DNA of 64,000 bases, from NCBI GenBank assembly GCA_032718475.1, contig JAUCBJ010003333.1:1-64000 (forward strand). Direction: 5' to 3'. The notes beneath the pieces were generated by a model. That model was not told where the DNA came from, searched no databases, and saw only the letters and a program-made list of their open reading frames with translations. This DNA is from Nemertoderma westbladi. Lineage: Eukaryota; Xenacoelomorpha; Nemertodermatida; Nemertodermatidae. Positions 1-12,917 of the stretch are shown one piece after another. A program made the translations under genes and the position numbers. The stretch's first letter is position 1, and every line of letters begins with the position of its first letter.

Positions 1-102
1 AGTTTATCAATAAAGACATATAAATTTCGGCAGGTTAAACTGCTGAAGGTCTATAAAAGCGCGTACAGTTATACTGTATATACAATTAGTACTACAATTT
101 TC

Positions 103-165
103 GATTATTTAAAATTTGATGTTTTTTTTTTCATAATTAAAAACATCAAAATTTTATAAATAATC
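103..165. repeat. Imperfect inverted repeat, hairpin-like
   Basis: Arms at 103-125 and about 139-165 are near reverse complements (core TTTGATGTTTTT against AAAAACATCAAA, continuing into AATAATC), with a short AT-rich loop. It lies just downstream of the stop of the minus-strand ORF at 195-662. It could be a small foldback element or a transcript-end hairpin; nothing decides between them. Confidence 0.5.
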
Positions 166-194
166 ATAAAATATTTATAATATAGCGGGAAAAG

Positions 195-662
195 TCAAGA
201 ATCAATGATATTATCAACATATTCAACATTATCTGTTGATTCTTCAGTTTCGACAAAGGATTCTTTTGAAATCATTACAATAAAGAAAGACATAATTTCG
301 TAGGGGCTATGCCGATTTAGCCGTATTTCAAACTTTTCACCAGCTTCGTTGTATTGTGTAATAACAATTAACCCCTATTGTGTAATAACAATTAACCCCT
401 CTATCATGGATAATAGTAAGATATTGATTAATTTTCCCTCATGCTCAACTTTCAGGTTGTAATCTAAGAGATGAATACTATTATCAGAAGCATCAATATC
501 AATTGAGCTTAAAACTTTCCTGGCTTTTTCAGAAAACTCAATTTTATATTTATCATCTCCCCGACGGTAAATTGTATAATCAATAACAATATAGGCTTCA
601 CCATCTTCTGCAAAAAATGAATGCCTTACTATTGGCATAACCATATCGGAAATAGAAGACAT
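195..662 (-). pseudogene. Unrecognised small ORF interrupted by a duplication-made stop
   Basis: A minus-strand frame opens with ATG at 662 (MSSISDMVMP) and runs 95 codons to a TAG at 375-377. The same frame then stays open for 59 more codons to a TGA at 195-197. The TAG lies exactly on the junction of a 24-bp tandem duplication (353-376 and 377-400), so the duplication itself made the stop; with one unit the frame would be about 147 codons. The product is acidic and mixed alpha/beta in character, with no family I recognise and no signal peptide or membrane helix. It may be a recently broken host gene, a polymorphic allele, or an exon of a larger gene. An assembly duplication is also possible. 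Confidence 0.5.
353..400. repeat. 24-bp perfect tandem duplication
   Basis: Two identical copies of a 24-mer beginning ATTGTGTAATAAC abut at 376/377. The unit is a multiple of three, so the reading frame is kept, but the junction reads CTA on plus, which is TAG on minus. Confidence 0.95.
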
Positions 663-1364
663 TAATTAATTTATTTTATTGTAAATCAAACAAACAAAGT
701 AAAAACTTTTAAACTAAAACCATTACAAATGATTAATTGTGATTAAAGCAAGAGATTATATATAAGATATTTTCAAAAATAATACAGGTCTTAAACTGAG
801 AAATAGCCTAAATTCGGTTTATTGATTGGTTGATTAGCCGGTAGGGAAATACAGTATAATCAAAAAGTATTTGGTTCTGCGTAATAATAATAATAATCAC
901 TAATGCTCGTATACGCGTAGCTGGAACGTGGCGGAATTTCATGTATCATACTGGTTGGTTTGTTGATTTGGCGACAGCAGTCAAGGAGTTGGCAATCGAT
1001 ATAATATAATATATGCGTGATGCGTGTAGATGGCCACGTCGTCGTTGTCGTCACCATATACAGTATACAGTGGTGGTAGTGGTAGCGTGGCGAAAAGGGG
1101 AATAACCGAAGGGTTATGACAAGCATCGCTGGTGGTTGGGTGGGTAACAGCCATGGATCAAGTAGCGATGGGTTGGGGGCTAGCCATGCATCGCGAGGTT
1201 AGGCTATGCGAAGATGAATATGCAATGGTTGGTGAATATGAAAATACTGGTTGCTGAAAAATAGTGATTTGAAAAATAGTAGAAGTTACCTGATGCTAAG
1301 TATAGACACCCGAACACCTGTAAAATAAAGGTTGGTGATTGGATGGAGTACTAGCGTTGGGTGA
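663..1364. other. Spacer, no gene seen
   Basis: AT-rich up to about 900, then a G-rich plus strand with GGTGGTAGTGG-type runs. Short ORFs here are low complexity and I do not support them. The missing 3' LTR of the BEL/Pao element that follows might be expected here, but I found no matching repeat upstream of its gag. Confidence 0.5.
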
Positions 1365-2459
1365 CTAATAACGCCTCTCGCGGAAGATGCGGGAACTTGA
1401 GAAGTTGCCATGGTTACGGATGAAATGCTGACATCTGATTGGTTGAAATAATAACGACCATTGGAAAAGGTTGAAATGGTGGCTTCTGATTGGATGGAGT
1501 ACTAAAATTGGATGGTAATGATGGGCTATGGGTGACCATGGCGCCGGTTCATACAATTGTATACTACTAGTATCTTGCCTTCCATAGTTTCCGGAGAGTT
1601 CTCGGTCTCTTTCCAGTAAACATAAACGGCCAACTGGGCGATTGAGCTGCTGTGTCTCAAAGACAATTCCCGGTTTCTTAAAGTTACGTCGCATGACGAC
1701 GAGTTCTACCGATCGCACCAAACCATCATCCGAGATGTGAGTCTCGATGATACGACCTGTCTGCCACCGCTTACGTGGAAGATCTGAATCCACAATAAGG
1801 ACCATGTCTCCAGCGCTGACGTTCTCTTCCTGCGCAAACCACTTAGTTCGAAGTTGTAGTGTGGGCAGATAATGTTTTTCGAAATGGTCAGCGAAACGAC
1901 GGGATAACAACTGCATAAGTTGCCAAGTTTGCCGGCAGTATTCGTCTCCGTCTGTGATTTCCGATCGTGGGAGCATGGCTACAGGTTTCTTCAGTAGGAA
2001 GTGCGCGGGTGTTAGCGCTTCCAGGGAATCGGGACTCGATGAGACTGGCATAAGCGGTCTCTCGTTGAGATAGGCGGCGATTTCCTCCATTAACGTCCGC
2101 AAAAGTTCGTTGGTGAGATACGCGCGGCACGGCACTATAAAGTGAAATGCGGTCTTCATGCTCCTGATTAATCTCTCCCAACTTCCTCCCCACCAAGGGG
2201 CGTCGGCGGCGTTGAAGGTCCAGCTAGACGCTGTTACCCTTAGCTGATCGTCCACCTGTCTTTGGTTCCAATCTTTGACGTAAGCCTTGATTTCATTGTT
2301 GGCACCAATGAAATTCGTTCCCTTATCAGATCTCATCGTGTTACTAGTTCCAAAGCGAGCGATCTGTTGTCGTAAGCTCAATAGGAAGCTGTTGGTAGAT
2401 AAATCGTTCACCATATCGAGATGGATAGCTCTACAAGTCATACAAACAAAGATGACACA
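1365..2459 (-). pseudogene. Integrase C-terminal half of BEL/Pao copy 1
   Basis: This open stretch continues the pol frame after the TGA at 2460-2462. It carries the second and third catalytic acids of a DDE integrase: the Asp in MRSDKGTNF and the Glu in GSWERLIRSMK. The usual BEL/Pao C-terminal region follows, ending near LNRPVGRLCLLE, at about 1600. The remaining 75 or so codons to the stop at 1365 are rich in His, Phe and Pro and probably read into the 3' untranslated region or LTR. The first codons belong to a family-typical beta strand, so the stop lies inside the domain. Confidence 0.8.
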
Positions 2460-5400
2460 TCATCTCTTGACTATAGTCCTAGCACGATATACTTCAATAG
2501 GGCCAAATAAATCTACACCGGTATTAGTAAAGGGTGGTTCATAGAAGCTTACTCGTTCCCTAGGTAATTCTGCCTCTCGCTGTGTTAAAGGCCTACTGAA
2601 TGCTTTCCTACAGGGTATGCAGTTCCTAAGAACTTGGTTCAGAGCTCTACGGGGTTTATAAAAATAATAGCGAGTTCGAATTTCGCTAAGAACTCGTTCT
2701 CTACCAGCATGATAAAGTTTGCTGTGAACATCTACAATCATCTTGATTTGTATTTCAAGATTTCTAATGAGTATGGGAAACTTAGTGTCAAAGGATAATG
2801 GAGCATTAGTTAATCTTCCTCCAACACGTATCAACCCATCTATCATTGTGCTAGAGAAACGATCCCTTAAGCGCATCTGTAGATTTCTCAACAACAGGAA
2901 ATACTTATCGGAATCCTCATAGCATTGCAGGAGTCGCAGCAACTGCTTATTGGTTTCTTCATGCTCCTGATAACTGATCTTCTCCTTCAGAAACCTGTCG
3001 GATATCTTATATTTGGGAAGATCTTTAACAACATGGACCTGCACAGATGTCAGTGGAGAGGTATCACTATTGGTCTTCGTCCTGGAGTAGTGATGATGAA
3101 AACATCGCTTCAAATATGTAACGGCCTTACAGAGCCGATTCCAGGAACTGTAGTGATATATCGCTCTCTGCAGGAGAGGTGAGAGTCCTTGTGAGACGTC
3201 TGGTATTCCAGATTTCCAATCCTTCTCTCTGATTTCCACAACAGACTTATTTGTGGCTGTGGGTTTCGAATCCAAAGCGTCGTCTCCGGAAATGTGTAGT
3301 ACAGACAGATCTACCACGGGTTTAAATAACTTCGATTTACTCACCCGAGTTTTAGGTTTGACTTTCTCAGCTCCCTTGGCCTGTCTAATCTCCGCCGTAG
3401 TAAGATGAGGAGGCCATTCATCCTCTTCTTTGCTTAGGAAGTTGGGTCCACCTAACCAGTCTGGAGTATCTATCAGTTCTTGTGGAGTTGCTCCCCTGGA
3501 GACGATGTCTGCTGGATTAATCGTTCCGGGGCAATGTCTCCATTGATCCATCTTCGTGCGACTAAGTATAATGGCTACTCTGTTGGTAACGAAGACGCTG
3601 AACTGACAGACTTCATTGGTTATATACTCCAACACGAGCAATGCATCGGTCCAATAGACAGTTTTCTCCAGTGGATATTCGATCTGTTCTGTTACATTCT
3701 GGCCGATGGCTGTAGCGTATAGAGCCGCTTTTAACTCCGCTCGAGGAACTTTCAACTTGTTGTTTATCAATGCCTTAGAGGTAACCAAGGCGACTTTGAT
3801 TCCATCCGGAGTTTCAACTCTCAGGTAGGCTACTATACCTATTCCCATATCGCTGGCGTCTCCAAACACATGGAGTTGATAGGAATACGTAGGGAGAACA
3901 TGACCAAAATATGAACGGGAAATTATTAAGTTCTCGATGGCTGGTAGAGAATCTTCCCATTTCATCCACTTCTTTAATAGTTCTCCCTTAAGTGGATCGT
4001 CCCATGAGTGGTTTTCAAGCCACATTTGTTGTACTAAACTCCGAGCAATCAATATAACTGGGCTAATAAATCCCAATGGATCGAAATAAGTGCTCAGGAT
4101 ACTTAAACAAATCCGTTTAGTCCGAACTGGATTATCTCGCTGTTTGAGCTGGAAAAACAGGGTATCTCTCTCTGTGTCCCATTTCAAACCAAGTGTTTTG
4201 GTTTCTGGAAGATCGTCTTTGATTAGGTCTAGATCTTTCGCTCCTCGATCTTCTACCGGGATCGATTCCAGAAACTCACGGGAGTTGCTGGTGAATTTAG
4301 TTAATCGAAATCCACCTCTTTTTAAGCACTCTACCATTCCTTTGGCAACATCAATGGCTTCTTCCACCGATGGAAGGGACTTTAAATTGTCGTCCATGTA
4401 AATATCCCGTTTGATGTTGTCGATCACCTCTTTAGAGAAGGCGTCCCGGTTGTCCTCAGCAGTGGTGCGCACCACTGAGCAGGCGTTTGAAGGGCTTGAG
4501 ATGATCCCAAAAGCCTGGATGGTCATCCAATACTCCACCGGTTTCTGGTTGAGGTCTCCTTCAGGCCACCACAGAAATCGTAGGCTGTCTCGATCCCTAT
4601 CCAGCGCCTTGACTTGTAAGAACATGCCTTCTATATCGGAGGCGAAAGCGATTGAATATTGTCGTAATCTTAAGAGTATTCCCAACAAGGATTGGAGTAA
4701 GTTGGGTCCTGGTAACAACTCGGAATTAAGGGATTGGCCCATGTAGAGGGCGGAGCCGTCAAATACTACCCGTACTTCATGGGGTTTACCGGGTTTGGGA
4801 ACATAATGATGTGTTAAATAGTACGTTCTCTCAGTTATGGGTGTTTCTTCCGGTACTCGCTCCGCATATCCCTTGTTAATAAATTTCTTCAACTGAGTCT
4901 GATACATTTCTTTAGCTGAAGCATTTGCCGTAAGGCGTCGATGTAGTTGAGCAATTATTTTCTTCGCCAAGGGTCGGTTGTTTATGAATTTTGGTTCTCG
5001 CTTTCGGAATGGTAGACCGATTTCATATCTACCTTGATCTTTAAGAAAACGTGTAGTTGTCTCCTGGATCTGCTTGGCTCTTTCTTCCTCTACCGATAGG
5101 GCCTTATCGTAGGAATTGGGCTCTACAGCCTCTTGAGTAAAGAATCGTACGGCGTGTTCATCCCGAGTCTTCGCGTTATAGCGCTCTATTACGTCATTCA
5201 GTTCGTCATTATAGTCGACTTGTCCTGATGGACGAATGAGTTGACATAGGTTCACTTGGTTTTGCCAAGTCTCGTTTTCCGTAAGGAGATCGATGGTATT
5301 ATCCTCGTCGAAGAGTTGGTGGATATCGTCATTATCTGAGGAGTATGGTGTTCCCTCAGTTGGGTCGTCTACCTCACTGCTCTCCGCTTCCCATTCACTT

Positions 5401-5852
5401 ACTTGGTATACCCGTTCTTTTGGTAACCTTTCCATGAGAGTTCTACGGGAAGGGCCAGTAAAGTACCAACCTACTCTAGTTCTTCCCGCATAGGCTTGTA
5501 GTGGTTGCGGTTGAGCAGGCCGTTTCTCCAATGTCTCAAGCGCCTCATGCGCATTTTGGCCGATGAGTATTTGCACTCCAGGGTAATCTGTGTTGAATCT
5601 AGGTATATTAAGCTGCTGGGTGAAATCGTCCTCATCCCAGTTATAAGGTTCTACTTGGCTGGTAGCGAAGTTCTTTATCGCCACCATTTTTACTGACCTT
5701 ATGCTGTGTTCTCCTAGTTCATCCTGGGGGGTGGACAACGCACCTACATAATAATCCGCTATTACTGTAGATTTCCAAACCTGCATAATTCCTGACATGT
5801 TTAACTTAGTTCGGAACTTGGGTTGTCCAGCAAAGGTGTCTTCGGCTAGTTC
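2460..5852 (-). pseudogene. Pol of BEL/Pao copy 1: rest of protease, RT, RNase H, integrase N-part
   Basis: The frame is open from the codon after the TAA at 5853-5855 to the TGA at 2460-2462; the first ATG is at 5798. Visible motifs in order: the RT palm block with ASDIEGMF, the YMDD catalytic box (RDIYMDDNLKS), an RNase H-like segment with HVFGDASDMG, and an integrase zinc-binding region (H-x4-H in VHSKLYHAG, then C-x2-C in NCIPC). The first integrase catalytic Asp is in TGVDLFGP. The long intact RT/RNase H frame suggests the copy is not very old, but it cannot make a full integrase without passing the stop. Confidence 0.85.
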
Positions 5853-8800
5853 TTAGTCGATGAATGTTCCTGTGCTACCGGAGTCAAGGAGGGCGTTAAC
5901 TATATAACTCCTTTTAGGTCCGTGGACCCTCAACTGCACTACGGGAAATTCTCGGATTCCTACATTGGAAGTTGGTGCTTTCCAAGATGGTTGTTGGTCA
6001 GAATTAGTTAGGGGGAGCTCGCTGTCGGTGTCCCTTTCATACGTAAGTGCTCGATACACTGCGGTATTTATCAGGTAACATGATTCGTTTTCGTCGGAGA
6101 ATTCGTCCGTATAGAATCCTTCCATCTCAGAACTTTGGTCAGTGTCGTTCACATCACTGAATTGGACATATAGTTCGGTCTCACTTACCTGACTCGGGCT
6201 GTTTCGTTCGAATTCAGTGTGCAACAAGATATGATGTTTTGCGCCGCACTTCGCACACCTTGCGTCGGAGTAACAGGTTCGCCGTTGGTGTCCTTGTCTG
6301 AGGCAATTATAACACAACCGCTTATCCCACATGACTTCCCATCTATCCTTTAATGATTTCTTTAGGAATTCATCACACACATTCAAACGGTGGGGCCTGT
6401 CACACAGCGCACATTTCGGTTTGATGTTACTTACCTTATTTTGAGTAACGTTGTGCACACTCGTTCTTTCTTCGGGCTTTCTTACCTGAATTCTCTTAGG
6501 AGACGTAGGAGTTTTTCTTACCTGTTCTCTCTTGTCATTGGTTCGAGACTTGAATTTACTGACGTCTTTAGGCGTTTTGTTGACATAATAAGATCTTTCA
6601 GTGTCTTTCCCGCTGTCCTCTTCTTGAGAAGCCTGGCTTTTGCCGTCGTCGGTATAACACACTGGTGTTACCTTTCTCCTAGAAACGGGTTTCTCACTTA
6701 CCTTGTTTTCCGGTGTCTTCTCTCTGGACTGCTTTAGGAGCTGTAATTTCACTTCTCCATCTAAGAATGACATGAGATCAGCCATGGTAGGGTCTCGTCG
6801 TTGTTGTTCTATCATATATAACACTTTCTTATCCAAGCGTGTACCTACTCCACCCTTCGTTAAAGTAGAGGCCACGGCTCCAATAACCATAGAACTCTGA
6901 TATTCATGAGACTTACCTAGCCAATCTAATTGTCTACAGATCTCCTGAATCTCATCGGAAAACTCTATAATCCCGCTGCTAATGAACTTTCGGGGGGCTA
7001 CCAATTTTGCATACAAATACCTAGCTATGTTATTCCTATTACCATACCTGATGTTTAGTGTATCCCAAACTTGTCTTAATCCATCTGGATGTCCAATAAA
7101 CTTTAACGCCATTAACTTGGGAGATCCTTCCAAGCATTCAATGAGGAATCTAAGTTTCTCTCCGTTAGATAGCACAGAGTTCTGTATGTTATCTTTGTAA
7201 TATTCATTAAAAGGTAACCATTTCATCTCATCTCCATTGAACTTGACGATCTCTCCCACCTTTACCGCTTGACGGGCTTCGGTTCTAGCCATTTGACGCG
7301 CAAAACTTTCTTGGGCCATCGTATTATTTAATATTGAGTTATCGGTATATAAATTTCTCGGATTAGGATCAGGTCTATATGGAATATCATTATCAACAGG
7401 TTTATAATTACCCTTAATAGGGTTTACTATAGGAGTTTCTACTTCACTAGCAGTATAGATGTGTGTAGGCTCCACACCTTGCGCATGAAATACTTCAGAC
7501 CTAACAGGTTGACACATTGTTACCGGGGTTGATGGTATACCCCTTTGGGTATTTACTAATTTGTCGCGTTCTAATGCGATACTCTGCTGCACCTCTTGCA
7601 ACTCTAACCTACTTTCCCTTACTGTGCCCTTGAACTGCTGAACAGTTCCTTCCATCTCCCGGACCTGCTGAGAGGAGCACTTACGGTGTTCCCTCAGCTG
7701 CCCGAGCAGGAGACCCATCTCCCGTCGTCCCTCAGCTACCCACTCGACTGCCGAAGCGGGAGTCGCCAACATAGTAGCGGGCGAGCGAGAGACGACGGGC
7801 GATAAATTTTTGATATCTCGCTCGGCGTCCAGGACGGGTTCGGACTCGTGAACAGTCCTACTGGGCACAGGTAGTTTAGTACTGTGTAAAGGGAATTTAG
7901 AGGTAGGTTCTGGGAGTACAGGTGTCTCTATCACCGAAGGGGTGGCTTCAAGAACAGGCCTAATTATTTCAGGCTCATCTACTATAGTAGGGAGTCTTTC
8001 TATTTTAATTATTTGGTCTGTGGGTTCTGTACTACCTAAGTCTGTGTTAGTTAGTTGCCTTCTAACAGCTGGGGGCAAATCAGGCAATTTCTGACAGTGG
8101 GACATTCTTCTACGTCTGCTTAGACGAGATCTATTTCCTCCGCCTTCAGGATCGGTGGTATCGCCTTCATCAGATGATGTATATCCCTGTCTTTTGGGAG
8201 TAGATCGATTCATCATCTGCATTTGACTAGCTGTTAACTGTTTATTTATGCAGTCTTGATTCTCTTGAATATTTTCCAACTCTAGTTGGGTGGTCTCTTC
8301 AGATGCTCTTCGTTCTGCTTCTGCCACTGCTCGCTTTCTTTCCGCTTCTGCCGCTGCCGCTTTTCTTTCTGCTTCTATTACTGCAGCTGCCGCTTTTCTT
8401 TCCGCTTCTACTGCTGCAGCTGCCGCTTTTGCCTCTGCCGCTGCCTCTGCCGCCTTTCTTTCCGCTTCTACCTCTGCCATTGCCACTGCTGCTGTCTTTC
8501 TGTCTTCTATACGTTTTTTCTTGACTTGTTCTTCTTGGACCCTAGCGATGCGGAGTCTTTCATCAAATTTAGCTTGGTTCGCAGCTAACATTTCCGCATC
8601 TATTGCGTCCAACACAAGCTTAGCTCCTTCACTATTAGGGCGAAGTCCAGACAACCGTCTCCTCAACTCTTCATCACCTAGAAATCGTTGATAGTCTGAC
8701 AGATAGATGTCAATAGCATCCCTCTTATGCGGTTTCTCTGCGGTCACTTCACTTTCCACTTGGGAAAAGGTAGCGTCTGTTGATTCTCCATGGGTTGAGC

Positions 8801-9203
8801 GCTCAGCCAGCTGAGATTTCCACTGGGCAGTTCCTTGAACTTTGAGACTCACCCGCTGAAACCAAGTCTTCACGGCAACTTGCAACGACGTGTCTTGTCT
8901 TCTTTTCAAAGCCTCCTCAAAGGCCGATAAGATTAGTCTGATTCTTAGAATTCTTTCTCTAACTTGATAAAGCAGCTCTCCCTGCTCTTGAGGTCCTTGG
9001 GGTTGTCGAAACAGTTGTTCCTCTAATCGCTCCATAGAGCTGAAGAATCCCTGTACGTATCCTGCTGCTGACCTCTTCCACACAGCTGGATCGCTGGTTT
9101 CTTTTGTCACTCCCATCCTGTGTATGTCTTCCCAGGCAGCTTCCGATAAGTCAAATGGGAGTCTGGGTCCGGGGAAGTTCCATTGACTCGACAATAGACT
9201 TCA
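5853..9203 (-). pseudogene. Gag and start of protease, BEL/Pao copy 1
   Basis: An open frame of about 1113 codons. The N-terminal half has a predicted helical Gag region and an Ala/Glu/Lys-rich coiled coil encoded around 8290-8530. The middle is a capsid-like domain. Zinc knuckles follow near the C-terminus: C-x2-C-x3-H-x4-C (CALCDRPHRLNVC), C-x2-C-x4-H-x4-C (CYNCLRQGHQRRTC) and a third with CAKCGAKHH. The frame ends with an aspartic protease active site (LLDSGSTGTF) directly before TAA. No ATG lies at the top of this frame, and a TGA at 9201-9203 closes it upstream. The real N-terminus is encoded in other frames at 9151-9671. Confidence 0.85.
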
Positions 9204-9671
9204 GTTCTTCCCTTGTGTATCCCGCATAACTATCCTTGGTCGATCGCTTACTTCTCGCCCAATCAATCTGGTGTTCCTCCACCGCAATCAATACCCTAGT
9301 GAGTACGGCTGCAGGAAGGATGAGAAGGGGATCCGAATAAACCGCATCTGCCATCTTTGCTCCGCGCTCGGGTGTCAGCTCTACAGTATCCGCGCTACTG
9401 GAGCTGTCGAGCCGCTGAGAAATAAGTTCTCGGCTCGAGTGTTGCTGCTGTTCAACAGCTGCCTCTTGGTCCCGCTTGACCCGAGCTCTAGTGCCTATGA
9501 TAGAACTACGGTATTGGACTAGCCTAGGGTCTGATACTACTACTGGAGGGATGATTTTCTTACAGTAGGAGGTGAGTTGAACTTCGGTCTCACACGTTCC
9601 ACACTCCTGTCTGGGTCACAGATGGTTGTATCTAGGAGACTGTCTGACAGGTTTAGCTTTGTGTCAGACAT
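9151..9671 (-). pseudogene. Gag N-terminus of BEL/Pao copy 1, split by frameshifts
   Basis: An ATG at 9669-9671 (MSDTKLNLSD) opens a frame that stops at TAG 9540-9542. A second frame is open across the same place and continues through about 9560-9151 (it includes MADAVYSDPL at 9354), ending in the overlap with the main Gag frame. The simplest reading is two single-base indels, one near 9540-9600 and one near 9151-9203. AGAAAATC near the first is a likely slippage point. Confidence 0.6.
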
Positions 9672-12600
9672 GTTTGTTTGTACAGTTGAATGCCTACTGC
9701 TATATTACAGTTAAAGCAAGTCTAGTAATTCAGTATCAACTGTTAGCCTAGTAATTAATTACCGATACTGTTACTCAGTGTAACGTGATATATATATATA
9801 ATATATTAGAATACCGGTATACACTTATACTATGTATATAAGTATTATTACAGACTAGGTTTGTCACAGAATACCGGTATGTAATTTCAACACAAATATA
9901 TATAAATATATAAAAGGCCTATCGTGAATACCGGTATACAGCTTACACTTGTAGTATATATAAGTATAATTATGGAATAGAATTAATTACAGAATACCGA
10001 TATAATTTCAGCCTAAATTTATAGAAATAAATATAATAAACCTATTGTAAATACCAGTATGTCAATTATTTTAGAATAATTGAATTTCTGAATTTTAGGG
10101 GTTATTTGGTTACTTTACTTTACTTGATTACTGTTATTTAAGCAGTAGTCCAACTGACATTAAGACCTAATTGTTGTAAGTCAGGCCTACTATTTTATAA
10201 ATCGGTTTGAGTTGATTTATAATATATATATACCCGTATAATGGGTTTTTGTCAATATTTGAAATAAATGTTATTATTTCTGGGAAAGAGTCACCGCACA
10301 GAAGCTGTACGCTCTCAGTGAAGTGCTACTTGTTGGACACTAAAACAAATAATTCTAATTTACCTAAGTTACTTAATACTACAAATTACGTACAATTCGG
10401 GGTGAGATTACAATCTCTAAATAAACACAAAAATTACACGTACGAATTTTTAGGGTAATTTTACAAGAAGTCTACAAACCAGCCTAACAAAGGGTTAGAA
10501 TATCTGGTTATTACAAACAGACAGGATTCTACGGTATTTGAAAATAACAAAGCAGTAGTAAATATACTGCGTTGTCCAGATAGGAAAAATACCACCGTCT
10601 GACGACTTATAGCCGTATCGCTATAAGTACTACGTTATGTTTCACGGAGTGTTCCTACCTAGAAGTTAATTACCGCGGCCTACCAGAGCCAACGTGCCTA
10701 TTAACCACTTTACAACACAAATATACTGCCTACACACTAATTACCTTCGGAAAGCACTGTACACTAAACCCTAAATTAGGTACAAGTACTTATACAACAA
10801 ATAACCAGCAGTTAGAAATACTTGTACAGCCAAAAGAACCACGGTATCTGCCGGAGTGACCGGAGCATAAAATCACCAGTCTTTACCTACGCCAAACAGC
10901 CCTGATGTAGTACCGGTGTTAATTTAACTATAACGGTATATATAACACGCACAATTACTGTAGGAATAAACTTGGGGTATGAATGTTGCGAATAATCGCA
11001 TAAACTCTGAATAATAAATATTACGCTACCCTTACAGACTACACAAACAAAAATACAGACCAAACGCTGGCAGACTACTATCAAGCCTAAATAAACTACA
11101 GTATATGCAGACTCCGAAATGGTTAGTTAGTATGCGTTCTAACCGAGTAGTGCGACTTATTCTTTCGGGGGGATTTACCTTACAGCTCTGGAAGCCCACC
11201 ACGTTCCTAACTAGTACTTTATCGGACATACACTCTACACACACTGCAATCTCTTCAGACTTAACAACAGTCAGACAACAGTCCAGCCTACAAATTTTCT
11301 GTACAATCTGAGCAGGCTTACACGTCTTCTGCTCAATAATAACTTACAGATAAATAAAACTGACAGAAATAAATAAGCTCCAAAATAAACAAGGGGTGTA
11401 CAGTCCCTAATCTCTTAAACAGCCTACCGGTATACAATATCACAATCGAAATAATACTTATGTACCTGTACTGCGGTAAGTACCGGTTCGGGTGGTTAGG
11501 CAGTTAGGCCTACTAGTTACCGGTCGACCGGTACTTTAGTCTTTATTGCCTACGTCGCAATAAAGATCCTATAACTGTTATTGTTCTTACCAGAACAATA
11601 GACAACTATATTTATTGCCTACACTGCAATCAGAATTGCAATAACTGTTATTGTTCGCGCTTTCAGACCTTTAGCAGTTTAACCTGCCAAATTTAGGTGT
11701 CTTCTAGGTTATAAATCGACTTTAGCCTATGACGAGTATTTGATACACTACATTAGCCGAAGCCAGTCTATGCGCGACCATTCAACCGCTGGATATACCC
11801 GGGAGACTGGATTCGGAAGCTCTGACCTTATTGCGGTGTAGGCCTACTGTATTATTCGACTGATCGTTAATATATAATCTCTGACAAATATTATTCACTT
11901 TCGGGAAATATCAACAGTTCCTTTAGGACGTGGCGCTCTAAGTATGTAAACAGAGTTATGACTTACACTAAACACAACGGGATGGCTAATGATTCACATA
12001 TAAGGCGCATTCTTTAGGAGATGCTTTGTTATCTGTCACAGTCATGCACACTACCGCACAATGCTGCACACCGATCTGCCGACCTTCACTAATTTTAGTC
12101 ACATATAAAGAGAACAGCAACCGACACATGTAGTGCCTATGAAATAGCATTAGATTCACTCCAAAACCACTTTAATGTAAGTCGCAATCGTTATATGTAA
12201 CCGGTCTCTTACCTTCAGAATATCAAGAAGATTGGGGTTTTATGATTATTTATCGATATTATCCAAATATAACAATATTCCATCAACTGATATAATTAAT
12301 AACCGACAGTAAATAGCAGTAAAATAATGTGGTGTTTGTATGAGATATGACCATATGACAAGTGTGATTCGTTTGATATGTTGCGTTTGACTTGTGACAT
12401 GAGATAACAGTTATACGTTTCTATGATCAAAGCCTACTAATGTTTTGCTAAAGCCTGAAACACAGAAATATTCCACAGCCGGTCTTCTGGCATCAGGAAA
12501 AAAGGTAAACATAAACCGTAATGCATTGCGCGATTTCCCGGAGGTTTCTGTACAAATAACATGAGAATCGCTCTGATTGGTTGACCGAACAAAGAAACAA

Positions 12601-12900
12601 AGGAAAAGTTACACATGTACATATCAGCTGTTAGATGTCGTCATGGTAACTACACTGTATCAAGAGGATTTTGGCTTATTGCGACATAAAATCGCTAGTT
12701 ATGTCCGCTAAAGTACACATACAGAAGAAATGGCTTTTTATATCCACTAAAACACCGGTACAGTAAGGAAACGGTTTTTTATGTCCGTTAAAACACCTAC
12801 AGAGTACTTTGCGGGAAAAATAACCAGCTAATTCCGCAAAAGCCTTTACAATATAACAACATAAAGTCTTATAATTCATTATTGATGTTTTGGGTGAATG
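9672..12900. other. Leader, possible 5' LTR of BEL/Pao copy 1, and spacer
   Basis: No coding region I can support. ACCGGTAT and TAGGCCTAC motifs recur many times. A 5' LTR should lie here, but I could not find its partner on the other side of the element. Short ORFs at 10249-10458, 11032-11311, 12437-12622 and 12676-12879 show no conserved motif. Confidence 0.5.
9811..10060. repeat. Diverged tandem duplication, about 115-130-bp unit
   Basis: Two diverged copies of a unit starting GAATACCGGTATACA, at about 9811 and 9925. Each contains a second GAATACCGGTATG or GAATACCGATAT block and an AT-rich stretch ending in CCTAT(C/T)GT. It lies upstream of the gag start of BEL/Pao copy 1, where the leader or 5' LTR should be. 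Confidence 0.6.
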
Positions 12901-12917
12901 AGTGGTATCATGTTATT

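Larger units (their letters stand above)
1365..9671 (-). mobile_element. Decayed BEL/Pao-type LTR retrotransposon (copy 1)
   Basis: Reading on the minus strand from 9671 down, the order is Gag, zinc knuckles, aspartic protease, reverse transcriptase, RNase H and integrase, which is the BEL/Pao order. The Gag-Pol frame is broken by an apparent frameshift near 9560, another between 9151 and 9203, a TAA at 5853-5855 just after the protease active site, and a TGA at 2460-2462 inside the integrase core. Both stops are single-codon breaks: the same frame stays open on each side. I could not pair LTRs by eye. Either they have diverged beyond recognition or the 3' end is truncated. Confidence 0.85.

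Noticed and set aside
860-1126. 88-codon minus-strand ORF
   Set aside because: Low complexity (Thr, Tyr and His runs from simple repeats); no conserved motif.
5853-5855. A programmed stop-readthrough signal in BEL/Pao copy 1
   Set aside because: The stop lies inside the protease active-site region and not between Gag and protease; a mutation is simpler.
8286-8691. Plus-strand ORFs rich in Ala, Ser, Phe or Leu
   Set aside because: Antisense shadows of the Ala/Glu/Lys-rich coiled coil in Gag.
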